From Cognatishimia maritima (GTDB lineage Bacteria; Pseudomonadota; Alphaproteobacteria; Rhodobacterales; Rhodobacteraceae): a DNA stretch of 64,000 nt. Below the pieces are notes generated by a model. It was given only the letters and a program-made list of their open reading frames with translations, made no database searches and was not told the DNA's origin. Every line of letters begins with the position of its first letter. Position 1 is the stretch's first letter. Below are positions 39,332-48,713 of the stretch, piece by piece. The stretch covers positions 558,001 through 622,000 of the forward strand of contig NZ_FQWM01000001.1 in the NCBI RefSeq assembly GCF_900129685.1, written 5' to 3'. The translations under genes and the position numbers were made by a program.

Positions 39332-40746
39332 CACAGCAGAACCGCCCCGGCAAGTGCCAAAAAGGCAAAGAAACCAACAACATCCGTGACCGTGGTGACA
39401 AAGGCGCCAGAGGCAAGCGCCGGGTCAACACCGATCTTTTCAAGTAAGACCGGAATGCCGGTACCAGCCAGCCCCGCGACCACAAGGTTGATCACCATGG
39501 CGACGGCAATCACAACCCCCAACATCGGCGATCCAAACCATATAACGCCAACAATGCCCATGACCACAGCAAAGACCACACCATTCACCAGACCCACAAG
39601 CACCTCTCGCCGGATGACCCGCCAGACGTTCGCGCCAGTCAAGTCCTTGGTGGCAATGGCGCGCACTGCAACTGTTAAGGACTGCGTGCCTGCATTACCG
39701 CCCATCGAGGCCACGATGGGCATCAATACCGCCAGTGCCACGAACTGCGCAATCGTCGCCTCGAACTGCGCAATCACGAGTGAGGCAAGGATGGCCGTCA
39801 CAAGGTTCACCGCCAACCACGGGAGACGCTGACGTGTGGTTTCTATCACCCGGTCCGACAAAGAGCTTTCCTCGCCCACACCGGCAAGACGCAGGATGTC
39901 TTCTTCGTGTTCTTCATCCAGCACCGCCATGGCGTCATCAATGGTGATCACGCCGACAAGACGCTCATCTTCGTCGACCACGGGTGCCGAGATCAGGTGA
40001 TATTGGTTGAACGCATAGGCCACGTCGCCCTCGTCCTGTGTGACGCGGAAGACGCGGAACATTTCTTCGGCGAGGTTTTTCAAGGGCGAGGTGCGCGGTG
40101 CGCCCATGATCTTGCCCAGTGACACATTCGCCACCGGGCGCATGCGCGGATCGATAAGGATTACGTGATAAAACTGTTCCGGCAATTCTTCGGCGTTTCG
40201 CATGTAGTCAATCGCATCGCCGACAGTCCAATGTTCCGGGGCCATCACGGTTTCGCGCTGCATTAAGCGACCGGCAGAAAACTCCGGGTAGCTGAGCGCC
40301 TGTTCGACAGCAACACGATCTGCATCTTCCAGAACGTCAAGGATGGCTTCCTGCTGAGTCTCATCCAGATCTTCCAGAAGGTCGACAACGTCATCGGATT
40401 CCATATCCCGAACCGCTTCGGCAAGCGTTTCAGGGCGGAGGACTTCCATGACCTCTTCGCGGATGCTCTCATCAAGTTCAGAGAGAATTTCCCCATCAAA
40501 TTCAAGATCATAAAGCCGCAGCAAACGACCACGATCATAGGGGTTGATCTGTTCCAAAAGGTCCGCGATGTCCGCCGCGTGCATCGGCTCCATCAACTCG
40601 ATCAGCTTGTCGCGGTCCTCAACCTCAACCGCATAAAGAACGGCAGCGACAGCGCGGCGGTCCAGGCTGTAGTCATCTTCCTCTTCGCGGTCGTCTTCGG
40701 TGGCGATTTGATCCTCTGCTTCTGTCAAGATTCGCCTCCGTGCCAT
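39331..40746 (-). CDS. mgtE: Magnesium transporter MgtE
   Basis: The 471-residue magnesium channel has the N-terminal superhelical MgtE_N domain (about 40-140, with repeated acidic LLEDLDETQQEAIL-like units), two CBS domains (about 145-265, APVVDEDERLVGVITIDDAMAVL), and five membrane helices from about 295. The pore motif ASMGGNAGTQSLTVAVRAIA lies in the membrane part. Magnesium bound between the N, CBS and plug regions closes the pore when cellular levels are high. The start at 40746 (MARRRILTEAEDQ) avoids an 18-codon extension with no support. Confidence 0.95.
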   Translation of the reverse strand: MARRRILTEAEDQIATEDDREEEDDYSLDRRAVAAVLYAVEVEDRDKLIELMEPMHAADIADLLEQINPYDRGRLLRLYDLEFDGEILSELDESIREEVMEVLRPETLAEAVRDMESDDVVDLLEDLDETQQEAILDVLEDADRVAVEQALSYPEFSAGRLMQRETVMAPEHWTVGDAIDYMRNAEELPEQFYHVILIDPRMRPVANVSLGKIMGAPRTSPLKNLAEEMFRVFRVTQDEGDVAYAFNQYHLISAPVVDEDERLVGVITIDDAMAVLDEEHEEDILRLAGVGEESSLSDRVIETTRQRLPWLAVNLVTAILASLVIAQFEATIAQFVALAVLMPIVASMGGNAGTQSLTVAVRAIATKDLTGANVWRVIRREVLVGLVNGVVFAVVMGIVGVIWFGSPMLGVVIAVAMVINLVVAGLAGTGIPVLLEKIGVDPALASGAFVTTVTDVVGFFAFLALAGAVLL

Positions 40747-40850
40747 GGGTTCCGCTTTGGCGCGACCATAGGGGAGTTGGCGGGGAAAACTCAATGGCAC
40801 CAGATCAATTTACTTGAGCGAATTAGCGCTGTACCCTCAAACTGAGAGGT

Positions 40851-42164
40851 ATGAGTATGTCAGACGCAGGCACGCCCCCCCAAACGACCTTACTGCTTGG
40901 GCAAACGCTGAGTTTTGAGGCAAATCCGTTTGACGAACCGCTGGAAACTGCGGTGCGCCATGAAACCTCGGGCGCGGTTTTGATCCGCGGCGGGGTGATC
41001 GCCGCTGTTGGGTCGGCCGATACACTGCGCCCATTGCATCCGACTGCGCGGGTCATTGATTATGGCAAGGGACTGATTATGGCGGGGTTTGTGGATGCCC
41101 ATGTGCACTATCCGCAAACCGCCATCATCGCGAGTTGGGGCAAGCGGCTGATTGATTGGCTTAACAGCTATACCTTCCCAGAAGAAATGCGCTTTGCCTC
41201 AAAAACCTATGCCTCTGAGATCGCGAACCGCTACCTAGATCTGACAACAGCCCATGGGACAACGACGGTTGCGAGTTATTGCACGATCCACCCTGTGTCC
41301 GTGGATGCGTTTTTCGAAGCGGCGCAGGCGCGCGGGCAGCGCGTGGTGGCAGGCAAGACCTGTATGGACCGCAACGCACCTGACGGGCTGCAAGACACGG
41401 CGCAGACTGCCTATGACCAGAGCAAACAGTTGCTGTCAAACTGGCACGGTGTCGACCGGTTGGATTACGCGATCACCCCTCGGTTTTCGCCGACCTCAAC
41501 ACCAGAGCAGCTCGAAGCCGTGGGTGCCCTTTGGAGGGAACACCCCGACTGCCTGATGCAAACCCATCTGTCAGAGCAAACAGACGAAATAGACTGGGTT
41601 CTGGGACTTTTCCCAGACGCACGCGACTATCTGGATACCTATGAAAAGTTTGGTCTTTTAGGCGCGCGCGGCCTTTATGGGCACGCAATTCACCTGACGG
41701 ACCGTGAAAAAGCGCGGCTTGCCGAATATGGGGCAGGCATCGTGCACTGCCCGACGTCAAACACCTTTATCGGTTCTGGGCTTTTCGACCTCGGCGGGCT
41801 GATGGCACAGGGACAGCGTGTTGGACTTGCGACAGATACCGGCGGCGGATCATCGTTTTCGATGCTGCGCACCATGGCCGCGGCCTATGAGATCGGCCAG
41901 TTGCGTCATAACCCGCTGCATGCCGCACAGCTGTTGTGGCTGGCGACCCAGGGCAGCGCGCGTGCTCTGCGATTAGACGACCGGATTGGAAACCTGCGTG
42001 GTGGGATGGAAGCCGACCTTGTGGTGCTTGATCTTGCCAGCACCGACGCGATTGCGCAGCGCAGCGCGCAGGCCAAAGATATTTGGGAGAGCATCTTCCC
42101 CACCATCATGATGGGCGATGACCGCGCCATCCGCGCCGTTTGGATCAATGGGAAGGCAGCTTAG
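40851..42164 (+). CDS. guaD: Guanine deaminase
   Basis: The 437-residue amidohydrolase converts guanine to xanthine. The metal motif is FVDAHVHYPQTAIIASWG; other landmarks are KTCMDRNAPDGLQDTAQTAYD (the C-M-D-R-N-A-P motif typical of guanine deaminase), QTHLSEQTDEI, YGHAIHLTD and ATDTGGGSSFSMLRTM. The length fits GuaD. It is followed on the opposite strand by a CAP-domain gene and an 8-oxoguanine deaminase gene, so purine salvage or breakdown genes cluster here. Its TAG overlaps the opposing stop by 4 bases. Confidence 0.95.
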   Translation: MSMSDAGTPPQTTLLLGQTLSFEANPFDEPLETAVRHETSGAVLIRGGVIAAVGSADTLRPLHPTARVIDYGKGLIMAGFVDAHVHYPQTAIIASWGKRLIDWLNSYTFPEEMRFASKTYASEIANRYLDLTTAHGTTTVASYCTIHPVSVDAFFEAAQARGQRVVAGKTCMDRNAPDGLQDTAQTAYDQSKQLLSNWHGVDRLDYAITPRFSPTSTPEQLEAVGALWREHPDCLMQTHLSEQTDEIDWVLGLFPDARDYLDTYEKFGLLGARGLYGHAIHLTDREKARLAEYGAGIVHCPTSNTFIGSGLFDLGGLMAQGQRVGLATDTGGGSSFSMLRTMAAAYEIGQLRHNPLHAAQLLWLATQGSARALRLDDRIGNLRGGMEADLVVLDLASTDAIAQRSAQAKDIWESIFPTIMMGDDRAIRAVWINGKAA

Positions 42165-42604
42165 CAGCCGGGCTGACCCACGACCATAACCCAGATGTCA
42201 CCCTTTTCACGAATAACACCGATTTCAGCAGCGTTTTTGGTCAAAAGCGTTTTGCGATGCGGCCGAGAATTGATCCAGCCCTTTAGCACTTCATTCGGAG
42301 ACCGGTGGCCCATCGCGATGTTTTCCGCGATATAGCAGTAGCGATAGCCGCTGCGCCGCGCACGTTGCGACACCCGAGACCCGTCTGACCCTTTGTGGGA
42401 GAAATAGCCGTGGCGATACATGTCTTTGCCATGTTTGGCGGCCACACGTTCAAGCAGACTCGACACTTTTAGTGGGGGCAATCCATGGTTGGCACGGTAG
42501 GTATTGGTCAATTGCGCCACGTCGCGCGCTGAATTTGCATCAACCGAAGTTGCACCCAATGACATTGCTGCAACAAAAATGCCTGCCAAAACCTGCTTTA
42601 GCAC
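42161..42604 (-). CDS. Secreted CAP (SCP/PR-1) domain protein
   Basis: The 147-residue protein has a signal peptide (MLKQVLAGIFVAAMSLGATSVDA) and a CAP domain: LTNTYRANHGLPPL, AAKHGKDMYRHGYFSHKG with the conserved His pair, IAENIAMGHRSPNEVLKGWINSRPHRKTLL, and WVMVVGQPGC. Cys residues (YCYIAEN, C-terminal GC) could form a disulfide. It is exported and of unknown activity. It sits between the two purine deaminase genes, 5 bases after the start of the next gene upstream, so it is probably co-transcribed with the 8-oxoguanine deaminase gene. Confidence 0.88.
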   Translation of the reverse strand: MLKQVLAGIFVAAMSLGATSVDANSARDVAQLTNTYRANHGLPPLKVSSLLERVAAKHGKDMYRHGYFSHKGSDGSRVSQRARRSGYRYCYIAENIAMGHRSPNEVLKGWINSRPHRKTLLTKNAAEIGVIREKGDIWVMVVGQPGC

Positions 42605-42609
42605 CTGTA

Positions 42610-43959
42610 TTACTCCATCAACGCCCCGGCCAATGCATTCTGCTTCTCAATACTTAATGGCATGTTTATGGCCTGCATGTGGTAATCTCGCACAATTTGC
42701 TGCCCCTCAACAAACAAATTGCGCACGCGCCGTGGACCGGCAAGAACCAGCGCAGCCGGGTCCCAGCTTCCTGAGGATTCGATGCCCGTTACATCCCAAA
42801 TCGCTATGTCCGCGCGTTTACCCACTGCGATCTGTCCACAATCATTTCGCCCCAGAACCTCCGCACCACCGCGCGTCGCAATTTCTAAAGCTTCGCGGGC
42901 AGACATGGAATCTGCACCGTTTGCAACCCGCTGCAATAGCATCGCTTGGCGCGCCTCTTCGATCAGATTGCTGCTGTCATTGCTGGCTGATCCGTCCACG
43001 CCCAGCCCCACACGAACGCCTGAATCGCGCATCCTTCGAATGGGCGCGATACCTGAACCCAAGCGGCAGTTTGAACAGGGGCAATGCGCAACACCGGTTT
43101 GGCTTTGTGCAAATAGATCAATCTCTTGCCCGTCCAACTTCACGCAATGGGCATGCCAGACATCGGCCCCCGTCCATCCAAGGTCTTCTGCATATTGCCC
43201 CGGTCGGCAGCCAAAATTCGCCAGTGCGTAGTCAATGTCTTCGTCGTTTTCAGCCAGATGCGTGTGCAGCATCACCCCCTTGTCACGCGCCAAGAGCGCC
43301 GATTGGCGCATGAGCTCTCGGCTAACGGAGAACGGCGAACAGGGTGCGATGCCGACACGGCACATGCTGCCCTCGGAAGGATCGTGGAACTGATCCACCA
43401 CACGAATGCTGTCTTCGAGGATTGCATTTTCTTCTTCGACCAAGCTGTCGGGTGGCAATCCGCCAAGACTTTCGCCGATGCTCATCGAACCGCGTGTGGG
43501 GTGAAACCGCAGGCCAATCTCTTTCGCGGCAGCGATACTGTCATCCAGACGTGCGCCGTTTGGGAACAGGTACAGATGATCAGATGTCAAAGAGCAGCCC
43601 GACAGGGCAAGCTCAGCGAGCCCAATCTGCGTCGAACGAAAGATTTCCTCGGGGCCAAAGCGCTCCCAAATTGGATAAAGAGTCTTGAGCCAACCAAACA
43701 ACAACGCGTCCTGCGCTGCGGGCACGGCGCGTGTCAGCGTTTGGAACAAATGGTGGTGGGTATTCACCAAGCCGGGCGTGACGACACACCCCTTGGCGTT
43801 CACCTGCTCACCCGTCGTGGTCAGCCCATGCCCAACAGCAGCAATTACGCCGCCCCGGATCAGCACATCTGCCTGCGCCAATTCCTGGCGCTGATCATCC
43901 ATCGTCAGGACGACATCTGCGTTTTTGATTAGGATTTCATTCTTCGCGCGATTGGGCAT
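42610..43959 (-). CDS. 8-oxoguanine deaminase (amidohydrolase)
   Basis: The 449-residue amidohydrolase has the metal motif VNTHHHLFQTLTRAVPAAQ, then LHTHLAENDEDIDYA, WHAHCVKLDGQEI and LGVDGSASNDSSNLIEEARQAMLLQR. The NTHHHLFQTLTR sequence and the SASNDSSN motif are characteristic of 8-oxoguanine deaminases, which convert 8-oxoguanine to urate. Other ATZ/TRZ-family hydrolases share the motifs, so the substrate assignment is probable, not certain. The gene heads a unit with the CAP-domain gene. Confidence 0.87.
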   Translation of the reverse strand: MPNRAKNEILIKNADVVLTMDDQRQELAQADVLIRGGVIAAVGHGLTTTGEQVNAKGCVVTPGLVNTHHHLFQTLTRAVPAAQDALLFGWLKTLYPIWERFGPEEIFRSTQIGLAELALSGCSLTSDHLYLFPNGARLDDSIAAAKEIGLRFHPTRGSMSIGESLGGLPPDSLVEEENAILEDSIRVVDQFHDPSEGSMCRVGIAPCSPFSVSRELMRQSALLARDKGVMLHTHLAENDEDIDYALANFGCRPGQYAEDLGWTGADVWHAHCVKLDGQEIDLFAQSQTGVAHCPCSNCRLGSGIAPIRRMRDSGVRVGLGVDGSASNDSSNLIEEARQAMLLQRVANGADSMSAREALEIATRGGAEVLGRNDCGQIAVGKRADIAIWDVTGIESSGSWDPAALVLAGPRRVRNLFVEGQQIVRDYHMQAINMPLSIEKQNALAGALME

Positions 43960-44076
43960 AGTTCACTCCTCTGACCCGTTTCGGTAAGGAGTGACTCAGG
44001 CGCTGACAGAAAGCGGGCAAAGGACTCAGCGCAGACAAAAGCTAGCCAAGTGTCGCAACGATTTCAACGGCCTGTG

Positions 44077-44874
44077 TTACGTTTCGCGCAAAATCGCCAA
44101 GGCCCGCGCGTGCAACTCTGGGTTGGACGCGGCAATCGCCGTACCGCCGTGGTGTGCGGGACCACCATTCCAGTCAGTGACAAGACCGCCTGCCGCTTCG
44201 ATCACGGCAATCGGCCCCTGAATGTCATAGGCGTTCAGACCCGCTTCGATCACCAGATCCGCCTGCCCCAAGGCAACCAGTGCATAGGCATAGCAATCCA
44301 TTCCGAACCGCGTCAGCTGGACTTTTCCAGAGACATGCTCAAAGGCCGCCCGCTCCGCGGCGGTGCCGACTTCGGGAAAGGTCGAAAACAATATCGCCTT
44401 ACTAAGGTCCGTGTTCGTTTTGGTCTTCAATGCGGCTTTGCCCATTGGCCCGGCAACCTCTGCTTGGCCAAATCCACCGACAAATCGTTCGCCAATATAA
44501 GGCTGGTCAATAATGCCTAGCTGCGGCCCGCTTTCATCGCTGAGCGCAATCAAAACGCCCCAGGTTGGCGTACCACTGATAAAGCCGCGTGTGCCGTCGA
44601 TTGGGTCAAGCACCCAAGTCAATCCAGAGGTGCCTTCGGATGTGCCCAGTTCTTCTCCAAGAATACCGTCCTGCGGGCGACGACGCGCCAAGACGTCCCG
44701 CATCGCAACTTCGGCCGCGCGATCAGCAGCCGTGACGGGATCAAACCCACCTTGCAGCTTGTTTTCTGCCAAGAGCGACGATGTACGGAAAAAAGGCAAA
44801 ATGGCCGCGCGTGCTGCGTCGGCCATTTCATGCGCCACAGATAATATTTCAGCGCTGGTTTTGCTGTCGATCAT
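44077..44874 (-). CDS. hisN: Histidinol-phosphatase HisN (inositol monophosphatase family)
   Basis: The 265-residue protein has the magnesium-dependent IMPase fold with DPVTAADRAAEVAMR, GILGEELGTSEG, WVLDPIDGTRGFISGTPTWG and the C-terminal YDIQGPIAVIEAAGGLVTDWNG. GTRGF in place of GTTNF, with EELG, is typical of the HisN branch, which removes phosphate from histidinol phosphate. An inositol-phosphatase function is the alternative. It is single in its unit, with the XRE gene located behind it on the same strand. Confidence 0.87.
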   Translation of the reverse strand: MIDSKTSAEILSVAHEMADAARAAILPFFRTSSLLAENKLQGGFDPVTAADRAAEVAMRDVLARRRPQDGILGEELGTSEGTSGLTWVLDPIDGTRGFISGTPTWGVLIALSDESGPQLGIIDQPYIGERFVGGFGQAEVAGPMGKAALKTKTNTDLSKAILFSTFPEVGTAAERAAFEHVSGKVQLTRFGMDCYAYALVALGQADLVIEAGLNAYDIQGPIAVIEAAGGLVTDWNGGPAHHGGTAIAASNPELHARALAILRET

Positions 44875-44925
44875 CGTTGATCCCCTGAACTGCTACAGTC
44901 GCGCTACCGCAGCCGGGGGAAAAAC

Positions 44926-45297
44926 TCAAGCAACGTTGCTTAGGACACGTGCCAATTCAAACAAACGACGGCGTTGGTTTTCTGGGATGGCGTAATAAGA
45001 CCGCACCAAATCAAGTGCTTCTTTGTCGCCCATCAGGTCCGCAGGAAACGCGCCAGATGCTGGCTTGCTTTCAACCTGATCCCCGATGCCTTCAAAGAAA
45101 AAGCTTACAGGAACATCAAGTGCCTCAGCGATATCCCAAAGGCGGGATGCGCTGACACGGTTCGCGCCGGTTTCGTATTTTTGAATTTGTTGGAACTTAA
45201 TACCAACCTGCTCTGCAAGTTGTTGTTGGGTCATACCGACAAGCCAGCGGCGATGCCGAATTCGTTTGCCAACATGCACGTCAACAGGGTGCGTCAT
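44926..45297 (-). CDS. XRE family transcriptional regulator
   Basis: This 123-residue protein has an N-terminal helix-turn-helix (about 10-65: GKRIRHRRWLVGMTQQQLAEQVGIKFQQIQKYETGANRVSASRLWDIAEALDV) and a short C-terminal helical tail. This is a common alphaproteobacterial cytosolic regulator type (similar in plan to Caulobacter and Rhizobium PraR/Sma0114-like proteins). The ATG at 45297 has AGGAG eight bases upstream. The 290-base region between it and the divergent quinone oxidoreductase gene is AT-rich and holds both promoters. Confidence 0.88.
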   Translation of the reverse strand: MTHPVDVHVGKRIRHRRWLVGMTQQQLAEQVGIKFQQIQKYETGANRVSASRLWDIAEALDVPVSFFFEGIGDQVESKPASGAFPADLMGDKEALDLVRSYYAIPENQRRRLFELARVLSNVA

Positions 45298-45587
45298 TGG
45301 ATAACTCCTAATATTTACAATCAGCCGACACAGCGAAACCGCCGCCGCCCCGGGCGTCAGAGTCAGCTCCCACACTGACCTTCACGACTTGATGCTTGCT
45401 GCGCATCCCTACAACAGCAGTCTCTTTTGTAGCAGTTTCATAAAATTGATCAAGCTATTTGCGAATATTTAAATTTGAATATAACCCTAGGTTGCTGAGA
45501 ATGACGCAATTGTGACGCAGTGTTTCAGGTTCAATAATTTCCCTAGCCTCTTTAAATTGGACAGGAAATTACCTCTCGGAGAGAATC

Positions 45588-46547
45588 ATGCGTGCTTTTC
45601 AGGTTCAGTCCCACGAAACCGCCCCTGTGATAATTGATCTACCCTTGCCTGAACCGTCAAATTCTCAAATACGCGTCCGAATTCATGCCTGCGGACTGAA
45701 TTTTGCGGACCTCTTGATGCAGAAAGGGACCTATCAGGACACGCCCGCACTCCCCTTTGTTGCGGGGATGGAGGTTGCTGGCGTGGTGGACGCGCTTGGC
45801 GCAGATGTTTCCGGGCTGAATGTCGGTGACCGCGTGGCGGTTTTTGGTGGCCAAGGTGGCCTCGCCGAATACGGGTGTTTTGAAGCAATCCGCGCGGTGC
45901 GATTGCCTGATGCCATGTCCTTTGAAGACGCTGCTGCTTTTCAGATCGCTTACGGCACCAGCCACGTGGCGCTGGACTATCGTGCACAGATGCAACCGGG
46001 CGAGACCCTGCTTGTTCTTGGGGCAGCCGGCGGGGTCGGGCTAACAGCAGTTGAGATTGGCAAGCTGATGGGGGCAACGGTGATTGCCTGCGCGCGCGGT
46101 TCTGAAAAGCTTGAAATCGCCAAGGCAGCAGGCGCCGATCATCTGATTGATGCCAAAACCGAAGATATTCGCGCGGTGGTCAAATCCCTCGGCGGGGCCG
46201 ATGTGGTCTATGACCCGGTTGGCGGAGAGCAATGGATCGCGGCCTTTCGGGCCGCCAACCCAGACGCGCGCCTGTTGCCCATCGGTTTTGCCAGCGGCGA
46301 GGTGCCCAAGATCCCGGCAAACCACATGCTGGTCAAAAACCTGACGGTCCTCGGTGTCTATTGGGGCGGCTACCTGCAATACAAACCTGCGGTCGTGACC
46401 GACAGTCTGACCCAGCTATTCGCTTGGTATGAGGCAGGCAAGCTGAAACCGCACATCAGCCATTGCCTCCCTCTGGATCAGACCGCAGAGGGGATGGAAC
46501 TTTTGCGGTCACGCAAATCGACCGGGAAGGTCGTGATCACCCCTTAG
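45588..46547 (+). CDS. Quinone oxidoreductase-like zinc-free alcohol dehydrogenase (MDR family)
   Basis: The 319-residue protein has the medium-chain dehydrogenase fold: a GroES-like domain (HACGLNFADLLMQKGTY, GMEVAGVVDALG) and a Rossmann domain with LLVLGAAGGVGLTAVEIGKLMGA. It lacks the Cys/His zinc ligands and so fits the NADPH:quinone oxidoreductase (QOR) branch, which reduces quinones or enoyl compounds. CGGAGAG precedes the ATG. Its stop shares bases with that of the convergent LysR gene. Confidence 0.9.
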   Translation: MRAFQVQSHETAPVIIDLPLPEPSNSQIRVRIHACGLNFADLLMQKGTYQDTPALPFVAGMEVAGVVDALGADVSGLNVGDRVAVFGGQGGLAEYGCFEAIRAVRLPDAMSFEDAAAFQIAYGTSHVALDYRAQMQPGETLLVLGAAGGVGLTAVEIGKLMGATVIACARGSEKLEIAKAAGADHLIDAKTEDIRAVVKSLGGADVVYDPVGGEQWIAAFRAANPDARLLPIGFASGEVPKIPANHMLVKNLTVLGVYWGGYLQYKPAVVTDSLTQLFAWYEAGKLKPHISHCLPLDQTAEGMELLRSRKSTGKVVITP

Positions 46548-47485
46548 GATCGTTCACTGACAGCTGTCGCGGGCAAGCCACCCCCTGCGGCAGCGACCGA
46601 AACAAGACGCGGCGCGTCCACTTTGCTGCGCGTTTTCAAGCTGCAGAAGGATTGGCGCAGCATATCCGCCAGCGTCGCCAGCGCCTCGCCCTTTACGGCG
46701 TCGTCACCGTACATATTCACATATTGCTCGCCCAAGTCTGGCAAGGACCCACCATGATTGATCACCTCTAGGCGCGGCGGCTCCGTGCCTTCGAGCATGG
46801 TCATCACGGCAAGGTCCGCGCTGACCGTGGCCTCAATCGCGCGGTCAGAATGGGAATCAATCGCCGATTCCCATTCCAGCCCGGCTCGATCCAATGCGGC
46901 CAATGTGGGCGGGCGGAACAGGCAGCGTCGGCTTGATGCAAACCGCAGGGGCCGCCGCCGCCAGCTTGCGCCGCCGGGGGCACCAACCCAGACCAGAGGC
47001 ATCGTACAAAGCGTTTCCGCCCCCGCCATTGGCGTGGATTCCGTTGTCAGGATCAGATCGAAATCACCTTTTTCGAACTCTTCCTTCAGAGCGCGCGTGA
47101 AGCTGAAATTCAGAATAACCTTCACGCGTGGATAGGCCGATGCAAACTGCTGCAACACCTGCGGCACAGCGGGATAGACAATGTCATAAGGCACTCCAAG
47201 CCGCAGCTCGCCTTCAAAATCATCATGGGTCAGACGCCGGACAGCCTCGTCATTCAAAGAGACCATGCGCCGCGCGTAGCCAAGCAGCTGTTCTCCTTCC
47301 GGGGTCAAGGCCACTGTGCGCCCAGAGCGATCCAGCAGAGAAACCCCAAGCAACTCTTCAAGTCGCTTAAGCTGCATCGACACCGCAGACTGCGTGAGGT
47401 TCAGAAACCCGGCGGCTTTGGTGACGCCGCCCAAATCGGCAACCGCCATAAAACTGCGCAGCGTTGTAACGTCCAAATTCCTCAT
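46544..47485 (-). CDS. LysR family transcriptional regulator
   Basis: The 313-residue protein has an N-terminal winged helix (VTTLRSFMAVADLGGVTKAAGFLNLTQSAVSMQLKRLEELLG) and a LysR effector domain (about 90-290). The ligand is unknown. It is divergent from the DUF1127 gene, with an ATATGC/GCATAT palindrome at 47538-47551 between them as a candidate operator, and overlaps the convergent quinone oxidoreductase gene by 4 bases. Confidence 0.92.
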   Translation of the reverse strand: MRNLDVTTLRSFMAVADLGGVTKAAGFLNLTQSAVSMQLKRLEELLGVSLLDRSGRTVALTPEGEQLLGYARRMVSLNDEAVRRLTHDDFEGELRLGVPYDIVYPAVPQVLQQFASAYPRVKVILNFSFTRALKEEFEKGDFDLILTTESTPMAGAETLCTMPLVWVGAPGGASWRRRPLRFASSRRCLFRPPTLAALDRAGLEWESAIDSHSDRAIEATVSADLAVMTMLEGTEPPRLEVINHGGSLPDLGEQYVNMYGDDAVKGEALATLADMLRQSFCSLKTRSKVDAPRLVSVAAAGGGLPATAVSERS

Positions 47486-47537
47486 TGATCAAAATCCTTG
47501 ATGCCACACCTAACAAACATTCGTTTTAAGAATATTT

Positions 47538-47551
47538 CATATGCAGGCATA
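47538..47551. promoter_or_regulatory. Palindrome between LysR and DUF1127 genes
   Basis: A perfect inverted repeat ATATGC, AG, GCATAT lies 53 bases upstream of the LysR start and 60 bases upstream of the DUF1127 start. Its position suits a LysR-type operator controlling one or both genes. Confidence 0.4.
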
Positions 47552-47610
47552 TACATCAAGAGTTTTGATTGAACTCGTGAATTGCATCACATCCAAGAAA
47601 GGACAACACG

Positions 47611-47820
47611 ATGGCGTTCCTAAACACATTTGGTCGTATTGCGGGCCTCTCTCTGGAGAAAGGCGTGACCGTCCGCGAAATCTTAGAGGTACAGCGCCAG
47701 CGCCGTGCCCTCGCCCAGCTTGACGCACAACGGCTGCAAGACATCAGGCTGACGGAGGGCGACGTCACCAAGGAACTCGCGCGTTCGATCTTTGACATTC
47801 CGTCAACGTGCCGAAAATAA
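47611..47820 (+). CDS. DUF1127 family small protein
   Basis: This 69-residue protein has a helical, basic sequence with RQRRALAQLDAQRLQDIRLTEGDVTKELARSIFDIP, the DUF1127 (YjiS-like) pattern of about 40 residues. Such proteins are abundant in alphaproteobacteria; some bind RNA and affect phosphate or carbon metabolism and small-RNA turnover. AAAGGACA precedes the ATG. It is divergent from a LysR gene and ends 135 bases before the BAX-inhibitor gene. Confidence 0.82.
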   Translation: MAFLNTFGRIAGLSLEKGVTVREILEVQRQRRALAQLDAQRLQDIRLTEGDVTKELARSIFDIPSTCRK

Positions 47821-47955
47821 GCGCACCGCGCGCAATTTTTCCGTGCATTTACCTGCCGGATTTCCTTGAAAAAACCCGAAAGAGCACCGATATTCACCTG
47901 TGACGGCCTGCAGCACCCGCTGCGGGCCCAAAAGGTCAACTTATCGGAGGCTTAG

Positions 47956-48693
47956 ATGGCTCAATTTGATACAATTCGTGGCGTTGCAGGTGCCCGCTCA
48001 GCGGAGATCGACGCGGGTCTACGTGCGCACATGAACAAGGTCTACGGCACCATGTCTGTGGGCATGTTGCTGACCTTTGCCGTGGCATGGGCAATCGGGA
48101 CATCCCCGAACCTGCTTGCAATTTTCCGTGATCCAATCACATTGTCGCCAAACATCCTTGGCTGGATCGTGATGTTTGCACCGCTTGGCATGGTCTTCCT
48201 GTTTGGCGCGGCGATCAATCGCCTGTCCGCCGCAGGTGCGCAAACCTTCTTCTACGTGTTTGCCGCCGTGATGGGTCTGTCCCTGTCTTGGATCTTTGTC
48301 GCCTTCACAGGCTTCTCCATCGCGCAGGTCTTCCTTGTGACCGCAATCGCCTTTGCGGGTCTGTCGCTCTATGGCTACACCACGAAGAAAGACATCTCTG
48401 GCTGGGGATCGTTCCTGATCATGGGTGTGATCGGTATTCTGGTTGCGTCAATCATCAACATCTTCCTAGGCTCCCCTGCATTGCACTTTGCAATCACGAT
48501 CCTGGGCGTTCTGATCTTTGCCGGCCTGACCGCCTATGACACGCAGAACATCAAGAACACCTACCTCGCGCATGCGCATTCCGGTGACAGCGAATGGTTG
48601 GGTAAAGCCGCCATCATGGGCGCGCTGAGCCTTTACCTCGACTTCATCAACATGTTCATGTTCCTGCTGCAATTGCTCGGCAATCGCGAATAA
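47956..48693 (+). CDS. BAX inhibitor-1/YccA family membrane protein
   Basis: The 245-residue protein has seven membrane helices. The N-terminus (QFDTIRGVAGARSAEIDAGLRAHMNKVYGTMSVGMLLTF) and the C-terminal GLTAYDTQNIKNTYLA segment with the paired Asp of the calcium/proton-leak site are typical of the BI-1/YccA family. Bacterial members affect membrane protein turnover by FtsH or leak calcium in a pH-dependent way. GGAGG precedes the ATG. A strong terminator follows. Confidence 0.95.
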   Translation: MAQFDTIRGVAGARSAEIDAGLRAHMNKVYGTMSVGMLLTFAVAWAIGTSPNLLAIFRDPITLSPNILGWIVMFAPLGMVFLFGAAINRLSAAGAQTFFYVFAAVMGLSLSWIFVAFTGFSIAQVFLVTAIAFAGLSLYGYTTKKDISGWGSFLIMGVIGILVASIINIFLGSPALHFAITILGVLIFAGLTAYDTQNIKNTYLAHAHSGDSEWLGKAAIMGALSLYLDFINMFMFLLQLLGNRE

Positions 48694-48713
48694 GCGGAGC
48701 GACATTTAACACG

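Noticed and set aside
38735-39832. Plus-strand 365-codon frame
   Set aside because: It spans the antisense of the 5-formyl-THF cyclo-ligase and mgtE genes and has no family features.
45460-45485. CtrA-like site (TTAA, seven bases, TATAAC) between the XRE and quinone oxidoreductase genes
   Set aside because: The second half deviates from TTAAC and the region is simply AT-rich, so the match is not better than chance.
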